Shown here: positions 13,335 to 24,474 of the stretch, one piece after another | Position numbering within the stretch: position 1 is the first letter of the stretch | Layout: each line of letters starts with the position of its first letter | Source: Leuctra nigra | Lineage: Eukaryota; Arthropoda; Insecta; Plecoptera; Leuctridae | Direction of reading: 5' to 3' | DNA: 64,000 bases | NCBI GenBank assembly: GCA_934045905.1 | Contig: OW203764.1 | Span: forward strand, 25,780,954-25,844,953 | Translations under genes and position numbers: made by a program | Notes under the pieces: model-generated | Database searches by the model: none | What the model saw: the letters and a program-made list of their open reading frames with translations, nothing else | What the model was told of the DNA's origin: nothing

Positions 13335-13563
13335 GATAGAAAAGTGTCTTTAAAAAAACGATGCGCCAAGTCCTTTTTTTAAGTATTTCTCGGGGGTTGA
13401 TATTTTTATTTCAATGGTACGATTAAAATTTGGAAAATTCGTTGACTTGGCTCCTTTTTTGATATCACTCCTTTTCAGTGCTGAATTTTTAGATTTCTTC
13501 TATTTTTTTTTATAGTTAAAGAGACTTGGCTGGTATTTTTACACGGAGTGTTTTTTCTGGGAT
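13335..13563 (+). mobile_element. Helentron-like element, 5' fragment (copy 3)
   Basis: About 229 bases matching the first segment of copies 1 and 2 (GTCTTTAAAAAAACGATGCG through GAGTGTTTTTTCTGGGAT), then ending abruptly. It is nearly identical to, and inverted relative to, the 5' end of copy 2. Confidence 0.8.
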
Positions 13564-14710
13564 TTAACCTACCGCTAACTTTATCGGAAAATGTACAACC
13601 TTCTTTCCAGTGATGTAACTAGATTTTCATCCCCCAACCCCTAAAAGAAAGAAATGTTTTTGTTTATAAAATCGAATGCTAATTTTTATACATTCTAAAG
13701 AATTTTCAGAATTTGTATTTCACAGGTTAAATGGTATGCAATTTAATATTTTAAAATTCTGGAATATATAGCCTGTAAGGGGGGGGGGGTTATAAACCAA
13801 TGAGAAATATTCACGTGTTATAATTCTTTTGTGAAGTTTTAAATAAAATAAAATTCAATTGAATGAGTTGCATTTGATCAGTAGCCGGCTTTAGTCGTTA
13901 ATACTTTTAAAATCTTTGAATTTGTATATTCTTCGTACTTCATGCTTCATGAATATATAAATGATATTCATACTTGTACGTGAATAAAAAAATTACTATC
14001 TTGAAGTTCATCATATTTTGTAAAAACATGGAGATCGTAATAGGAAAGCAGACGTAACCAAAAAAAATCAATGCAGAGGAAAGAGATCTTATTCAATGAA
14101 CTTTTAGGGATTAGTGATATCAAAAATCCTTCATCTATCACAAGCTATTTATCAAGTAGTAGAAGGATTTTCGGGCCCAATATCTCTGGGATTCTCCGCA
14201 GCCGTGGGCCCGGCGCCTCCAAGTTACTTCACAGCTTCACTCTCTCACAATTGCACTGACAGCTCTCTCTCTCTTTCTCACTATATTACTCTCTCACTCT
14301 GTGCTGAGACAGACGAGTTAATGATGTGAGGTGGAGTCAATTGCTCGGCTAACTATTGGCATCTCACTCTATTGCTCGCCTAACTATTGGCATCTCACCA
14401 AACCGAGAGCAAACCAAGACTTCTTGGCACTCCTTCGGGGTGGAATAAAATAAATAGCAAGTTTAATGGTTTCAGTCTCCTCCATCTCCCGTCGCTTCGA
14501 GAACATGGGATTGAATCGAGGGGAACAGACAGAACCTTATGCATACATTTTTACTATCTAGATGGAACTTTAGATGTCTGCAATGATTAATATTTTGACA
14601 TTTAAAATCTATTTGAGGTATTGTATTGTAGAATCGTAATAATTCATGAATTTTACAAGAAATGAATGATACTTATAAGAGTTTTGAATGATTCAAGATT
14701 AGAATAATTA
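13564..14710. other. Intron 2 sequence with G-run and CT-rich patch
   Basis: Contains a G run near 13780-13788 and a CTCTCT-rich patch (about 14245-14305). Two overlapping short open frames here are mutually exclusive and not supported. Confidence 0.45.
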
Positions 14711-15012
14711 AAATCTTCTTTATAGGGATATTTCATCCTGCAGTAGTTTATATCTAGGTAATGTCATTAGTTTCGGTTCATTTATTTGAACCTTCTTCAG
14801 GTTCTTCAGGACAAAACTTAAAGTTAAGTTTTGTCTTGAAGAAAAGTTCTTTAAAGAAACCCAAAAAACTAAAGCATATTTTTTATGATTTGTTTTTTTA
14901 AAGCTAAGTTTTGTCTTGAAGAAGGTTAAAATATATGAACCGAAACTGTTGACATTACCTAGAAATAAACTACAAACAGGGTGAAATATCCTTATCAAGA
15001 AGATTTTAGAAT
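14711..15012. mobile_element. Inverted-repeat MITE, about 300 bp
   Basis: The left arm from AAAATCTTCTTTATAGGG and the right arm, read in reverse from AAAATCTTCTTGATAAGG, stay similar for about 100 bases through TTTCGGTTCAT and ACAAAACTTA. The flanks AGAATAAT and AGAATGAT may be an 8-bp target duplication with one change, which would suggest hAT, but a TA-based boundary is also possible. Confidence 0.65.
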
Positions 15013-15087
15013 GATACTTATTATAAAGTTTGGTCGATACATAGGAAACTTTAAGTAGGTAGTTTGTAGTTTGTTAGACAGTACGAC

Positions 15088-15315
15088 GCACATCAATAGT
15101 AGAAGGATATCGCAGTAGTATGTAGGGCAGTAGAGGACATGTGGACCGAAGCGAAAGCGAAATTAACTGTGACAGTAGAATGTAGGACAGCTTGGCCATT
15201 TCAGTAGTAGGTAGGACAGTAGAGAACATGTGGACCAAAGAAAGACAGAATAAAGCTTGACATTAGGAATTATCGTAAAATAGGTAGGACAGGTCGGAAT
15301 ATACGTAAGAGAGTC
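15088..15315. repeat. Degenerate short tandem repeat
   Basis: The words AGTAG-TAGGACAGTAGAG-ACATGTGGACC recur about three times with strong divergence. No coding potential. Confidence 0.55.
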
Positions 15316-15330
15316 GAAATATGCATCTCC

Positions 15331-17137
15331 TATTAAATGAAGATATTATGCGTTTATTTTTGATATTCCTAGAAATAGGTCTTGTTCAACAATCACCATT
15401 TTAACATTTGACCTGAATTCCTATTTATACCTAACAGTATCTGTTTGTTTATTTAATATCCGTAACATCTGACGAAGCGACGTGTGTTTCGATTCATATG
15501 GAGTTCGTCGGTGAAGCGTGGAGGAAGAATATGAAGATAGACGGCGCATATATTATCCATTCTTATGCGGATAAAAGAACACGAGGAGAAACTGAGCTCG
15601 GATCTAGCAAGTGACAAGTGACAGCTGTTCTTACAGCATCAACAGTGACGATGCGGCACAGATTTCACACAGCCGCCTCCTTATTCGTATTTAGAAACGC
15701 GTTATCTTAAACTGATGTATGCGAAAATGTGATAACGGTTTTCAAGGATATCTTTACGAGGTATAAAAGTAGGAAGAGCCAACTAAAATACACAAAGAAT
15801 TGGAAATGCAAAGTTTTTCTCTCATGTTATTGAATTGATTAAAAACGTTGATATTAAAATATTTTATGAAAGAACCAAGTGGAATAAACGATCATTTCCT
15901 TTCCGATTGTACTTGAAACAAATGATAGTTTAGGCGAGAGGCGTCATATAATATGCAATTATGTCCATGAGGGTACACCCGCGAACAGCGAAATTCTAAC
16001 ACCTTTTTCAAAACTTGATTATCGAAAGGACAGCACAGTGGTAAAAGCAGATGGCGAGTAGATGGGTTTGAAGGGTTTTTAATTTCTAGATTCAACAAAT
16101 TGACGGTAATTCGAGATCCAGCTTACCCGATCACTGTACCCGTTCCGTGCACATAAAATACAAATATTATACTCTCTTACATTAATTACGCGGATATATT
16201 TATTCAATCAAACCTCAATTTTTTGTATTTTTAGACGATCGGAGGAATGAGCTCCTACTTTTTATCATCGTTTGATCGAAGGCTCAAACCCGTTTTCTTT
16301 GTCGTTTACTTTCTGCAACATGACTGTTTACCTAGGTATCCTATTGTTAACTTTGTCATTACTGCAGCAAGAAATAAATACAATATTAATATAAATTCCT
16401 TCAGTCGGTCTCATTTGAAACATATTTTATGTCAGCACTTTTGTGCACTTCACGAAAGTCGATAACAAAACATTCCATTAATGACCAAAACTTAAAAATG
16501 AAACAAACAAATCACAGAGCCTTTGTTGATTGACCGTGGAGACAAAAACAATTACAATTCATATAGTGTAATTTTGAACCCATGAGGAATAATGAGAACG
16601 TACACTATCTTAGTCAAACTTAGAACACTTGTGACGTATTATTTTAAGGCGATTGTCATAAAGAAAAAGCAAGAAGGTATTCTGTTGTATAAAACCCTCT
16701 GGCGTTGCTGCTCCGATGCACTTAGAAGTGTTGCAAGTCGCGCTCTAATTCCACTGCTTCTGCTGGAAGACTCGTGAAGGAGTGATTTCCTTGGGAACGA
16801 TGACGTCATTTCCTCGCGCACTCAGTTAAGCCCGAGCTTCAAGATAGACGAATGTCTCAGATGAGATCTTGAGCACGTCCCTCTTCCGGAGTCACGTGAC
16901 AAGAGAATGAAACCGACCAAGTGGAAAGAAATCTCGAAATGAGCTCCACTCAACATACAAAGATGACTGGCAATTTTAAGCGCTGGATTTACAATGAGTC
17001 TGGTGAATTCATTTCGATAGATTTTGGTACGAGTGTGGTGGTGAAAAACAGTGTAAGCTTGAAGCGTTGAGACGGTTAACAAAAACTATGTTTATTTTAA
17101 ACTCACACTGAGTCCTCGTTTGAATAATGTAAATCTA
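15331..17137. other. Intron 2 sequence, nothing recognised
   Basis: AT-rich DNA; short conflicting frames only. One isolated TGACGTCA-type site occurs at about 16801, outside the satellite. Confidence 0.5.
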
Positions 17138-17328
17138 CAGTGGCGGACAGGGTAAAAAGTTATCTATGGGACACAAACTAAAGGGTCTGGGAAAAAAGTA
17201 ATAATTGATTTAACCGTGAAGAAATTGACCTGGAAATCGAGTAAAAGTCAAGTAAATGAAAACTCGGAAGTTCTTCAAATCAACCATGTTTTATACCCTT
17301 TCCAAACCCTCGGGCCAGTCCGCCACTG
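17138..17328. mobile_element. hAT MITE, 191 bp
   Basis: Ends are CAGTGGCGGACAGG and, inverted, CAGTGGCGGACTGG, the CAGNG start typical of hAT elements. The flanks TAAATCTA (17130-17137) and TAAATGTA (17329-17336) form an 8-bp target duplication with one mismatch. Interior is non-coding. Confidence 0.85.
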
Positions 17329-19511
17329 TAAATGTAGTGCCGTATGAAAGGGTTTCTGTATGCATGTATGCATGCCTGGACTTAGCGTATGACTTTTAGA
17401 TTGTTAAATAACATTTTTTAATTGATGCAATTTTCCTACAAGATTATAAAAAGCCAAACATTACAATTGTTATTACAAACTTCCTCATAGAGCGCTAAAA
17501 ATGTTATACAATATCTTTTAAACATATTTTTATGCTTTTTCTTTTGTCTGCCCGGCTAACAGAAAATCACAAACTATTCCAATTTGTGACATTATTCAGA
17601 CGAGTTATTCATACTCGATAAAAGTCACGATTCTTAAAAAGTTGAAGTACAACAAATATTTACCTACAAATCATTCTTACGACGGTAAGTCGCAATAAAT
17701 ATGCATAACACCGGGAACAAAGCAGCTATCTTCATTCCCCAACAAACCCGAGATGAGATGTTATAACAAAACAACTCATTTTCCCTCATTGTACACATAA
17801 TTCATAGTTAACGTATAACGTAAACATCAGAATGGAGCAGTCCATGATTACACAGCCACATCTGCCATGGGATTCCACTAGTGTTTGTGCTTGCTTAATT
17901 AAAACTCAACATCGAGTTGACCAATCAGAGCCGAGGAAGATGCTGGCTTGTCATTGGCTACTGATGATGTCACAATATCCCTAATGATTGCATGTCGGTC
18001 TATAGAGTGGTTAGCATAGACGGAAGTTTCGGACAGCTTTGTGGTTAACTAATGGTTGGCTTTAGTACGGGTATTGAATGCGGTCTATGCTGAATGCACG
18101 TGTATTATCAATAATGGGTATTAGTGCATGGAACTTCATTTTAATTGGGATACCTATTATTGATGAAATTCCGGCGCAGCGATGAAATTCTGGCTTAAAT
18201 ACGAATCGAAGTTAAATTTATATTATCATTTGGTGTACTGGTTAAGGTATAGCACAACGGTTAAGTCACATCAAAGCTTCCAAATGAGCTTATTTTGGGC
18301 AGAGGTATCAATAATCACTGTTTACACGATACTGATCTAGATTTTGAAATATTGTAGTTATAAATTCCTATTTTTAACATGTAGTCTTATCTAGACCATT
18401 AAAATCATGACGATTTCCATGCCATTTTTTGAGTTTTGAATTTTGAATTTTACTGAGGTTTAACGTTTTTTCAAAAAACTGATTTCTAGATAGATGGTTG
18501 GACATTCTATTAGGAAAAAAATTGAAAACAATACCAACGTGTGCTATTTTAAAAGTTATCAGCCAAAAACTAAATGATTTCCCTATACCTCCTGTGTTAC
18601 AGTTTTGTTCATTCTCGGAAGGCAATAAATTGAAACCTCGCTATACGACAGGGGTTGCAAGATGAAGTTGAAATGTAGGAAAACGTTTTTTTAACTTGTA
18701 ATTTCAAGAAAAAATATTTTTGTATATGTATAGGTCGTTGGGTACGACGTATGTTATACGACTATATCTGAGCTGGCGTACATACTGGCGAAAATAATTC
18801 ACCTTTTCTATCCTTGAGGATGGTTCATTTCGTGCCGGGCTAACACACATTCTACTTACTTATCAGTAGAAGGAGGACACGCTGGCATAAATATCCCAAC
18901 CTTTCAAAGACCTTACTCGATAAAAACCGCATCAAAGAATGTTACACCTGACCTCTGAAAGCATGGGTGATTCTTTAAACTTGAATACATGTTCTAAAAT
19001 CTTTATAACATGACAAGTCATTTATCCTCAAAAAAGCTTGGTGTGGAGTGGTGGCTAGAGTTACGAGAAGCGTCTGTGAAAATGCGACAGTGACGCGTGA
19101 AAATGCGACACACAAGCGCGAATGTGCGTCAAGAGTTGAAGCTATGTGGAATACTTTATTACCGGGGACTAAATCTAGGAAAATGTCTGCAGTTTGAACA
19201 TGCGGCAAAACGCCGCGTGATGTTTGAAACTCCCATAGATATGAATATTGTATTATAGTAGAGTCTCGAGGCTGCAATATTATACAGAGCATGTCAAACA
19301 TTCCGAGAATTTGAGAAATTGAAGCTCGCCAAATACATACAAAAAATATCATTATTTAATAATCTAAAATATATAAATTAATGCCGTGTCAGTCACTCGC
19401 TTGCATCGTAAAATGTAATAATAAAAGGATTTGAATGCACAAGTGTAGATTTTCATTTTCATTCTCACTACTAGAGTCGGATTTAAAAAGCGGATTATCC
19501 ATCGTTGTTCA
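17329..19511. other. Intron 2 sequence, nothing supported
   Basis: A 125-codon minus-strand frame (18975-19352) lacks domains, biased codon use or flanking splice signals; regarded as chance. Confidence 0.45.
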
Positions 19512-19650
19512 TTGAGCGGGCGAAGCGAGCGTCTCCATTCGGCTCTTTTGGACACTTTTAGTTTTTTCCCCGACGTTGCTGGTCTTATTGTTTTTCCAAT
19601 CGAGCTGAACTTTTGCACACTTGTGCAAACTTGTGCCAAACTTACGGGTA
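19512..19650 (-). mobile_element. Repeat family A, diverged copy abutting a LINE
   Basis: Reads TTGAGCGGGCGAAGCGAGCG, then CTCCATTCGGCTCTTTTG and later CAATCGAGCTGAACTTTTGC, which line up in order with the inverted family A copy at the right end of the window (GGCTCTTTT, then CGATCGACCTGAAATTTTGC). The A-rich tract is replaced by a mixed T-rich stretch. Confidence 0.65.
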
Positions 19651-19682
19651 AAATAACTCACTGGACGTGCTGGAGTTGTTCT

Positions 19683-20131
19683 ATGCCTGATTTTTCCAGT
19701 TCATTCTTTGATGTAAATGCTGTTAAAAATGATTCCGATTCCAACGTATGGAAGACCACACGAAGAAGGGGGAAAATATCTTGCCTATCATTCAATGCTC
19801 GCAGTATGAAGAACAAGAAGAGATATCCTCAAACCCAAGCTTGGCTGGAGGCGCTGGATCCTACTGTAATATCGGTCTGCGAGACCTGGCTTGATCCTTC
19901 CATCAATGATTTAGAAATAATTTCTGACAAATATCTGGTCTTCAGAAAAGATAGAACATCCATAGGAACGGGTGAGTCTCGACGAGGAGGAGGCGTTTTA
20001 TTAGCTGTCAAACCATTCTTACAGCCAACTAGAATGACATCGCTGGAAAACAATGCTGAGATCATATGGGTCAGTTTGAAATGTGGAGACCAACATATCC
20101 TGCTTGGTTCAGCTTATAGGGCGCCTAATAG
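19683..20131 (+). pseudogene. LINE endonuclease, N-terminal part
   Basis: The ATG at 19683 opens the most likely native start (MPDFSSSF), although the frame is open back into the adjacent family A repeat at 19512. Endonuclease motifs in order: LSFNARS, SVCETWLD, RRGGGVLL and YRAPNS. The frame is interrupted after APNS by an AT-rich insertion; the second half resumes at 20251. The domain nicks target DNA for target-primed reverse transcription. Its active form would be nuclear or ribonucleoprotein-bound. Confidence 0.88.
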
Positions 20132-20241
20132 TTTTATTACTATTAGGCTATTATATATAATATATATAATATTATATGTATTATATGTATAATAATATAT
20201 GTAATATATATATTACTAATAGGCTATTAGGGCGCCTAATA
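20132..20241. mobile_element. 110-bp AT-rich insertion in the LINE endonuclease
   Basis: Flanked by the 9-base direct repeat GCCTAATAG (20123-20131 and 20242-20250). The interior is TA-rich (ATATATAATAT) with inverted copies of TATTAGGCTATTA-like words and a second copy of GGCGCCTAAT close to the right end. Joining 20131 to 20251 restores the LINE frame (APNS-SDVVNN). Confidence 0.75.
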
Positions 20242-20250
20242 GCCTAATAG

Positions 20251-21545
20251 TTCGGACGTAGTAAACAATGACTTGGTGGAGTCAATTGAGAAGGTGCAGG
20301 AGATTCAACATAGATACGACGGAATATTTTTGTGCGGTGATTTTAATCTTGACATTGTTTGGGGTCGTGATTATGCGAGAGCTACTAATAGTCTCTGTGA
20401 CAACTTTCTCTCTTCCTTTCTGAATGTTGTGCCTTATCAGATGGTGACTGAAGCTACACGCATTACCACAACATCTCGTGCCATTCTTGATCTTGTCTTG
20501 ACCAATAATCCCTCCAAAGTAACTGATCTGGAAGTTATTCCTGGGGTAAGTGACCACATGGCTGTATCCTTTCAACTTAATTGGCAACCACCGAAACAGA
20601 AAATCGTTCGACGCTCAATGAGGAACTATCGCATGGCTAATTGGCCCCTGCTACGTGAAATGCTGTGTCAAGAAATGCAGAATATTGTGTCTTTGGATGT
20701 TGAGTCTGCCTGGGCAGAATGGAAGACAATTTTCTGGAGCTGTGTTAACCGAGCTATTCCATGTCGTATTGTGAGTTCCAAGAGGAGAGCACCGTGGATA
20801 GGGGGAGATATTATCCACATGATTCACAAGAGGGATTTTCTACATAGAAGATGGAAGATTAACCCTTCTGAGAAAAGCTGGGAAAAATACAGAAGAGCAA
20901 GAAATGACACCAAATTAAAAACAAGGCAAGCCCATGATGAATTTGTTTGGAAACTAAGTGCTAATGGAGACGACCATGGAAAGAAGTTATGGCGATACAT
21001 ACATGGTAAGAGTGGAAGTTCGGCACCGAAACATTTTGATTTGGGTGGGAACAAGGAAAACAATTCTCAGAAGATTGCTGAAGCATTTGTACAACATTTC
21101 CGTACTAATTTTACCGAAGATCTTGGAGAATCTGACGGAAGTTTTCAATCTCAAGGAGGTGTGCAGACCTATCATATAAACACAATTTCCTTTCATCCTA
21201 TTCTTGTTGAGAGAGCGTTGAAAAAGTTGAAGCCGGACTCTGCCACTTGCCCTGATGATATACCTGCAAGGATTCTGCATGAATGCGCTAGGGAACTGTC
21301 ACCATCTCTAAGTGTCTTGTTTGATATATCTATGAGGACTGGCGCATTACCTTTCCAGTGGAAACAGGCCAACGTTGTCCCTATATTTAAATCAGGTAAT
21401 CGAAGTTCCATTTGTAATTATAGGCCAATATCGTTAACTTCAGTGGTAGGTAAAATTATGGAGAAAGTTGTGTCTTGGGAACTCTTACTACATTTGCAAC
21501 AGATAAATGCAATAAATTCGCATCAGCATGGATTCCTTCCTCGAA
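20251..21545 (+). pseudogene. LINE endonuclease C-terminal part and start of reverse transcriptase
   Basis: Continues the endonuclease with CGDFNLDIVWG, ILDLVLTNNP and GVSDHMAV (catalytic GDFN, DLVLTN and SDH motifs all present), a linker rich in basic residues, then the reverse transcriptase fingers with FKSGNRSSICNYRPISLTS and QHGFLPR. The codon after CGA at 21542-21544 is split by the hAT-like insertion, beyond which this frame runs into transposon sequence and stops at 21736. The catalytic residues look intact; the break is purely by insertion. Confidence 0.92.
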
Positions 21546-22184
21546 GTGGCGTGCCGAGCTATCTAAATTTGGTGCTCGAGCACAGTCATTTTTTGGGGGT
21601 GGGTGGTCCCCGCCAGGGGACCTACCCACTTTGCGACACATTTTATAATGTAACAGTGATACATTCTCCACTAATGTATTCACACAAACATGGTGATGAG
21701 GGTGTATACGTCGTATTGCTGCACAGCAAGCAGTAACATTGTAAATATCATTAAAGGAAAGGGAACAAAAGATTTTTTATCAATAAATGTATGCAGTGAA
21801 CATGTACATAAGTGCTAATGCAATTGATACGTTTTAGGGGTTGAGTAGGTCTAGGTGGGTGGATGGTTGCAAAAACTGCAGGTTGATGGTTCGGTGGGTG
21901 GATGGATACTAAAATATTTATGAAATAATATTGAATAGACCCATTTTCAGTAGGTACTTATTGAAAGGATTTGATGAATCATAAAAACAGCATAACGGTT
22001 AGAGAATCATCTTCTGTGGGTATTTTCTTTCATGCTCCTTCCTGCATGATGGATCGAAAATAGTATTTATTATCAGCAAAGAAGCATAGGAAATTTAAAT
22101 ATCGCTGAGATACATTTTGTCTGTGTATAATTTATGATGGATGTAAATTAACGAACATGAATCCATTGAATCCATTGAATTAAT

Positions 22185-23840
22185 TGCACCAAAATCATTT
22201 TAAACCCGTCCTTGGGTAGCCTCAAAGGCGTATTCAGGGGTGGGCCGAGGGGGCCATGGCCCCCACCGAAATCAGGATTTCATCTAAGAAAATAAGCACA
22301 TTTAAAATAATATGTGGAAAAAAAACTTAAAAATAGATAGATCATGTCAAAAACGTTCCAAATTGTTGAGAATTGATTTTAAATTCACAAAAATTTCTTT
22401 AACCTCTTAGTCTAATTTTTTGATATTTTGTAATTTATAATTTCCCAAAATAGCTATACGTTGCGATTCAAAATTGCACCTAAATGAATGACCTTGATCC
22501 AAAATTTTCTCGGGGGCAGCGCCTTCGAACCCCCTGTCATTGAACCCACTGAACCCATTGAACCCACTGTCATTTTTCTAAATATAAGTAATGTCGGCCC
22601 CCCCCCAACCCCCCCCCCCCGAAATTTCATCCTGGATACGCCCTTAGGTAGCCTAATACAAAAAATAATCATTCACAATTATTGTACCTACCTGAAAAAC
22701 CATTTTAAACGTGTGCTAATGTAGAGTTGAAAACCCAAAAATAGCTGCGCCGCATTTTTTTTGTTCAAATGACTTTTTTGTTTTCTATCAAAAATACATT
22801 ACCTTGTAAAATTATTTAAAACCCGTTTTAATGTAACCAAAACCAAAAAGTTTCACTGCGCGGCTATTTTATTTATAATTTTATTACTTACCTATATAAA
22901 TTAAGACTTTTCTGTTTTCCTTAAAAAACAGAGTAATGTAAAATCGTTTTAAACCTGTCCTATAGGCTGTTCAATTTACGCTTACAACGCCGTTAGGGTG
23001 TAACTAAGCAGCACCATCCAGACCTTCCATCTGAATTCACACTTTGCCAACCTAAACTCTCCAAATAAAATCCGCTAACTTGAATGTGCCACCTAGTTCT
23101 AGCTGATTTTCATTTTGTTGTGTTGGTGCAAGCGTAGTACATCATTTTCGTTGCCATCTTCACCACCATAATCATTGTACAGATGATTTGAACAAACTGT
23201 AGGTAGACGAAAACCAAAAAATTCGCTGCAGCGCATTATTATGTGTGCTTTTCTTTTTATAAATAAATCGCGTTTTTGTTTATTCATTTCAAAATCATTT
23301 AAATCACTTAAATCATTTAAACCCGTTCTAATGTAGCCAAAAACAAAAAATTTCGCTGCGCGGCTATTTTATGTGTGATTTTATTGCTAATGCTATATCA
23401 TTTTAAACCCGTACTAAGGTAGCCAAAATACAAAAAATTCGCTGCGCGGCATTTTAATGTATACATTTTTATAATTTTTATGTTTTCTTTCAAAATTATA
23501 CTTAGTAGGTACCTGTAAAATCATTTTAAACCCGTTTTAATGAAGCCAAAAAAAATTTTTTTCGCTGCGCGGCTTTTTTTATGTGTGATTTTTATACATG
23601 AATGAATTTTCTGTTTTCTTTCAAAATCGTCGTACCTGTAAAATCATTTAAAACTCGTTCTAATGTAGTCAAAATCCCAAAATTTCGCTGCGCGGCATTT
23701 TTAGTTTGATTTTATTTCTAATATAAATTATACTGACTGTTCTGTTTTCCTTCAAAAATATCGTTCCTGCCTGTAAACTTATTGTAAACCCGTCTATAAC
23801 CAAAAGAAGAAAAATCGATGCGCGGCATTTGTGTGGGTGC
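22185..23840. repeat. Diverged satellite inside the hAT-like element (TTCGCTGCGCGGC units)
   Basis: About eight to nine units of roughly 100-150 bases share the frame AAATCATTTTAAACCCGT, then AATGTAGCC, then TTTCGCTGCGCGGC. Clear units start near 22690, 22815, 23300, 23395, 23518, 23640 and 23770; others are degraded. The same TTCGCTGCGCGGC word, next to ATTTTAAACTA, also appears in the arms of the foldback element at 57467-59088, which links the two element families. Confidence 0.85.
22223..22646. mobile_element. Nested hAT MITE, 424 bp
   Basis: Ends CAAAGGCGTATTCAGG and, inverted, TAAGGGCGTATCCAGG, flanked by the exact 8-base duplication GGTAGCCT (22215-22222 and 22647-22654). It sits in one satellite unit of the larger element: joining the flanks re-forms a unit (CCCGTCCTTGGGTAGCCT followed by AATACAAAAAA). 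C-rich stretch at 22597-22620. No coding sequence. Confidence 0.9.
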
Positions 23841-24181
23841 AAACCGTTTAATAATTAAATTAATTACTTCCCAGAGCTTTCACTTCACTTTATTTGTTTC
23901 TCTGTAGTTTTAATAAGAGGTGCTTCATCAAACATTAACAATGATAAATTATTTTCAAGTCTAAAATGCACCAAAAACCTTCAAAGTTGGTATTGAAATT
24001 GAATTTTTTTCTGAGGCTATGCTCGCACCCCGGACCTGAATGTACCTACTGGGGGTCCTCTCCCCAGACCTCATTGCGATCGCTGCCAATTTTATGTTCT
24101 TGACCATTGGGGGTGGGTGGGTATACCCATCAATGAATAAGCACCGGTCCTCAAGATAGGTTCGGCACGCCACTCCTCGAA

Positions 24182-24474
24182 GATCTTGCATCACTTTGCT
24201 TACAAAAGCTATTGATGACTGGCAGTTTTATCTGGATAAAGTAGCAGGTGCCAGAATAGATGTGATATCCCTCGACTGGGCTAAAGCTTTTGATAGGGTT
24301 CAGCATAATAGACTCCTCATAAAGCTAAAAGCTCATAATATATCGGGCGAACTGCTTCAGTGGATGCGTGGTTTTCTGATTGGTAGGAAGATGCGTGTCA
24401 TATTTGATGGGGCTCATTCAACAGATCAAAATGTTTTATCGGGAGTGCCACAGGGATCTGTTCTTGGGCCTTAA
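24182..24474 (+). pseudogene. LINE reverse transcriptase, palm motifs A and B
   Basis: Resumes the frame after the hAT-like element: SCITLLTKAIDDW, then motif A VISLDWAKAFDRV with its catalytic aspartate, and motif B LSGVPQGSVLGP. Ends at TAA 24472-24474 where related elements have a leucine codon (GP-L-LF), a one-base change. The frame continues without shift after it. Confidence 0.93.

Larger units (their letters stand above)
21546..24173. mobile_element. hAT-like non-autonomous element, 2.6 kb, inserted in the LINE
   Basis: Inverted ends GTGGCGTGCCGAGCTATCT and, on the other strand, GTGGCGTGCCGAACCTATCT, flanked by the perfect 8-base duplication TCCTCGAA (21538-21545 and 24174-24181). Removing the element and one duplicate rebuilds the LINE codons for LPRRSC exactly, so boundaries are firm. 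Subterminal G-rich words (GGGGGTGGGTGG) occur near both ends. The interior has no transposase frame; it consists mainly of a diverged satellite with a second hAT element nested in it. Confidence 0.92.

Noticed and set aside
14720..14998. 92-residue minus-strand ORF
   Set aside because: It lies wholly in an inverted-repeat MITE.
18975..19352. 125-residue minus-strand ORF
   Set aside because: No domain, no codon bias, no splice or promoter context; length is within chance for this much sequence.
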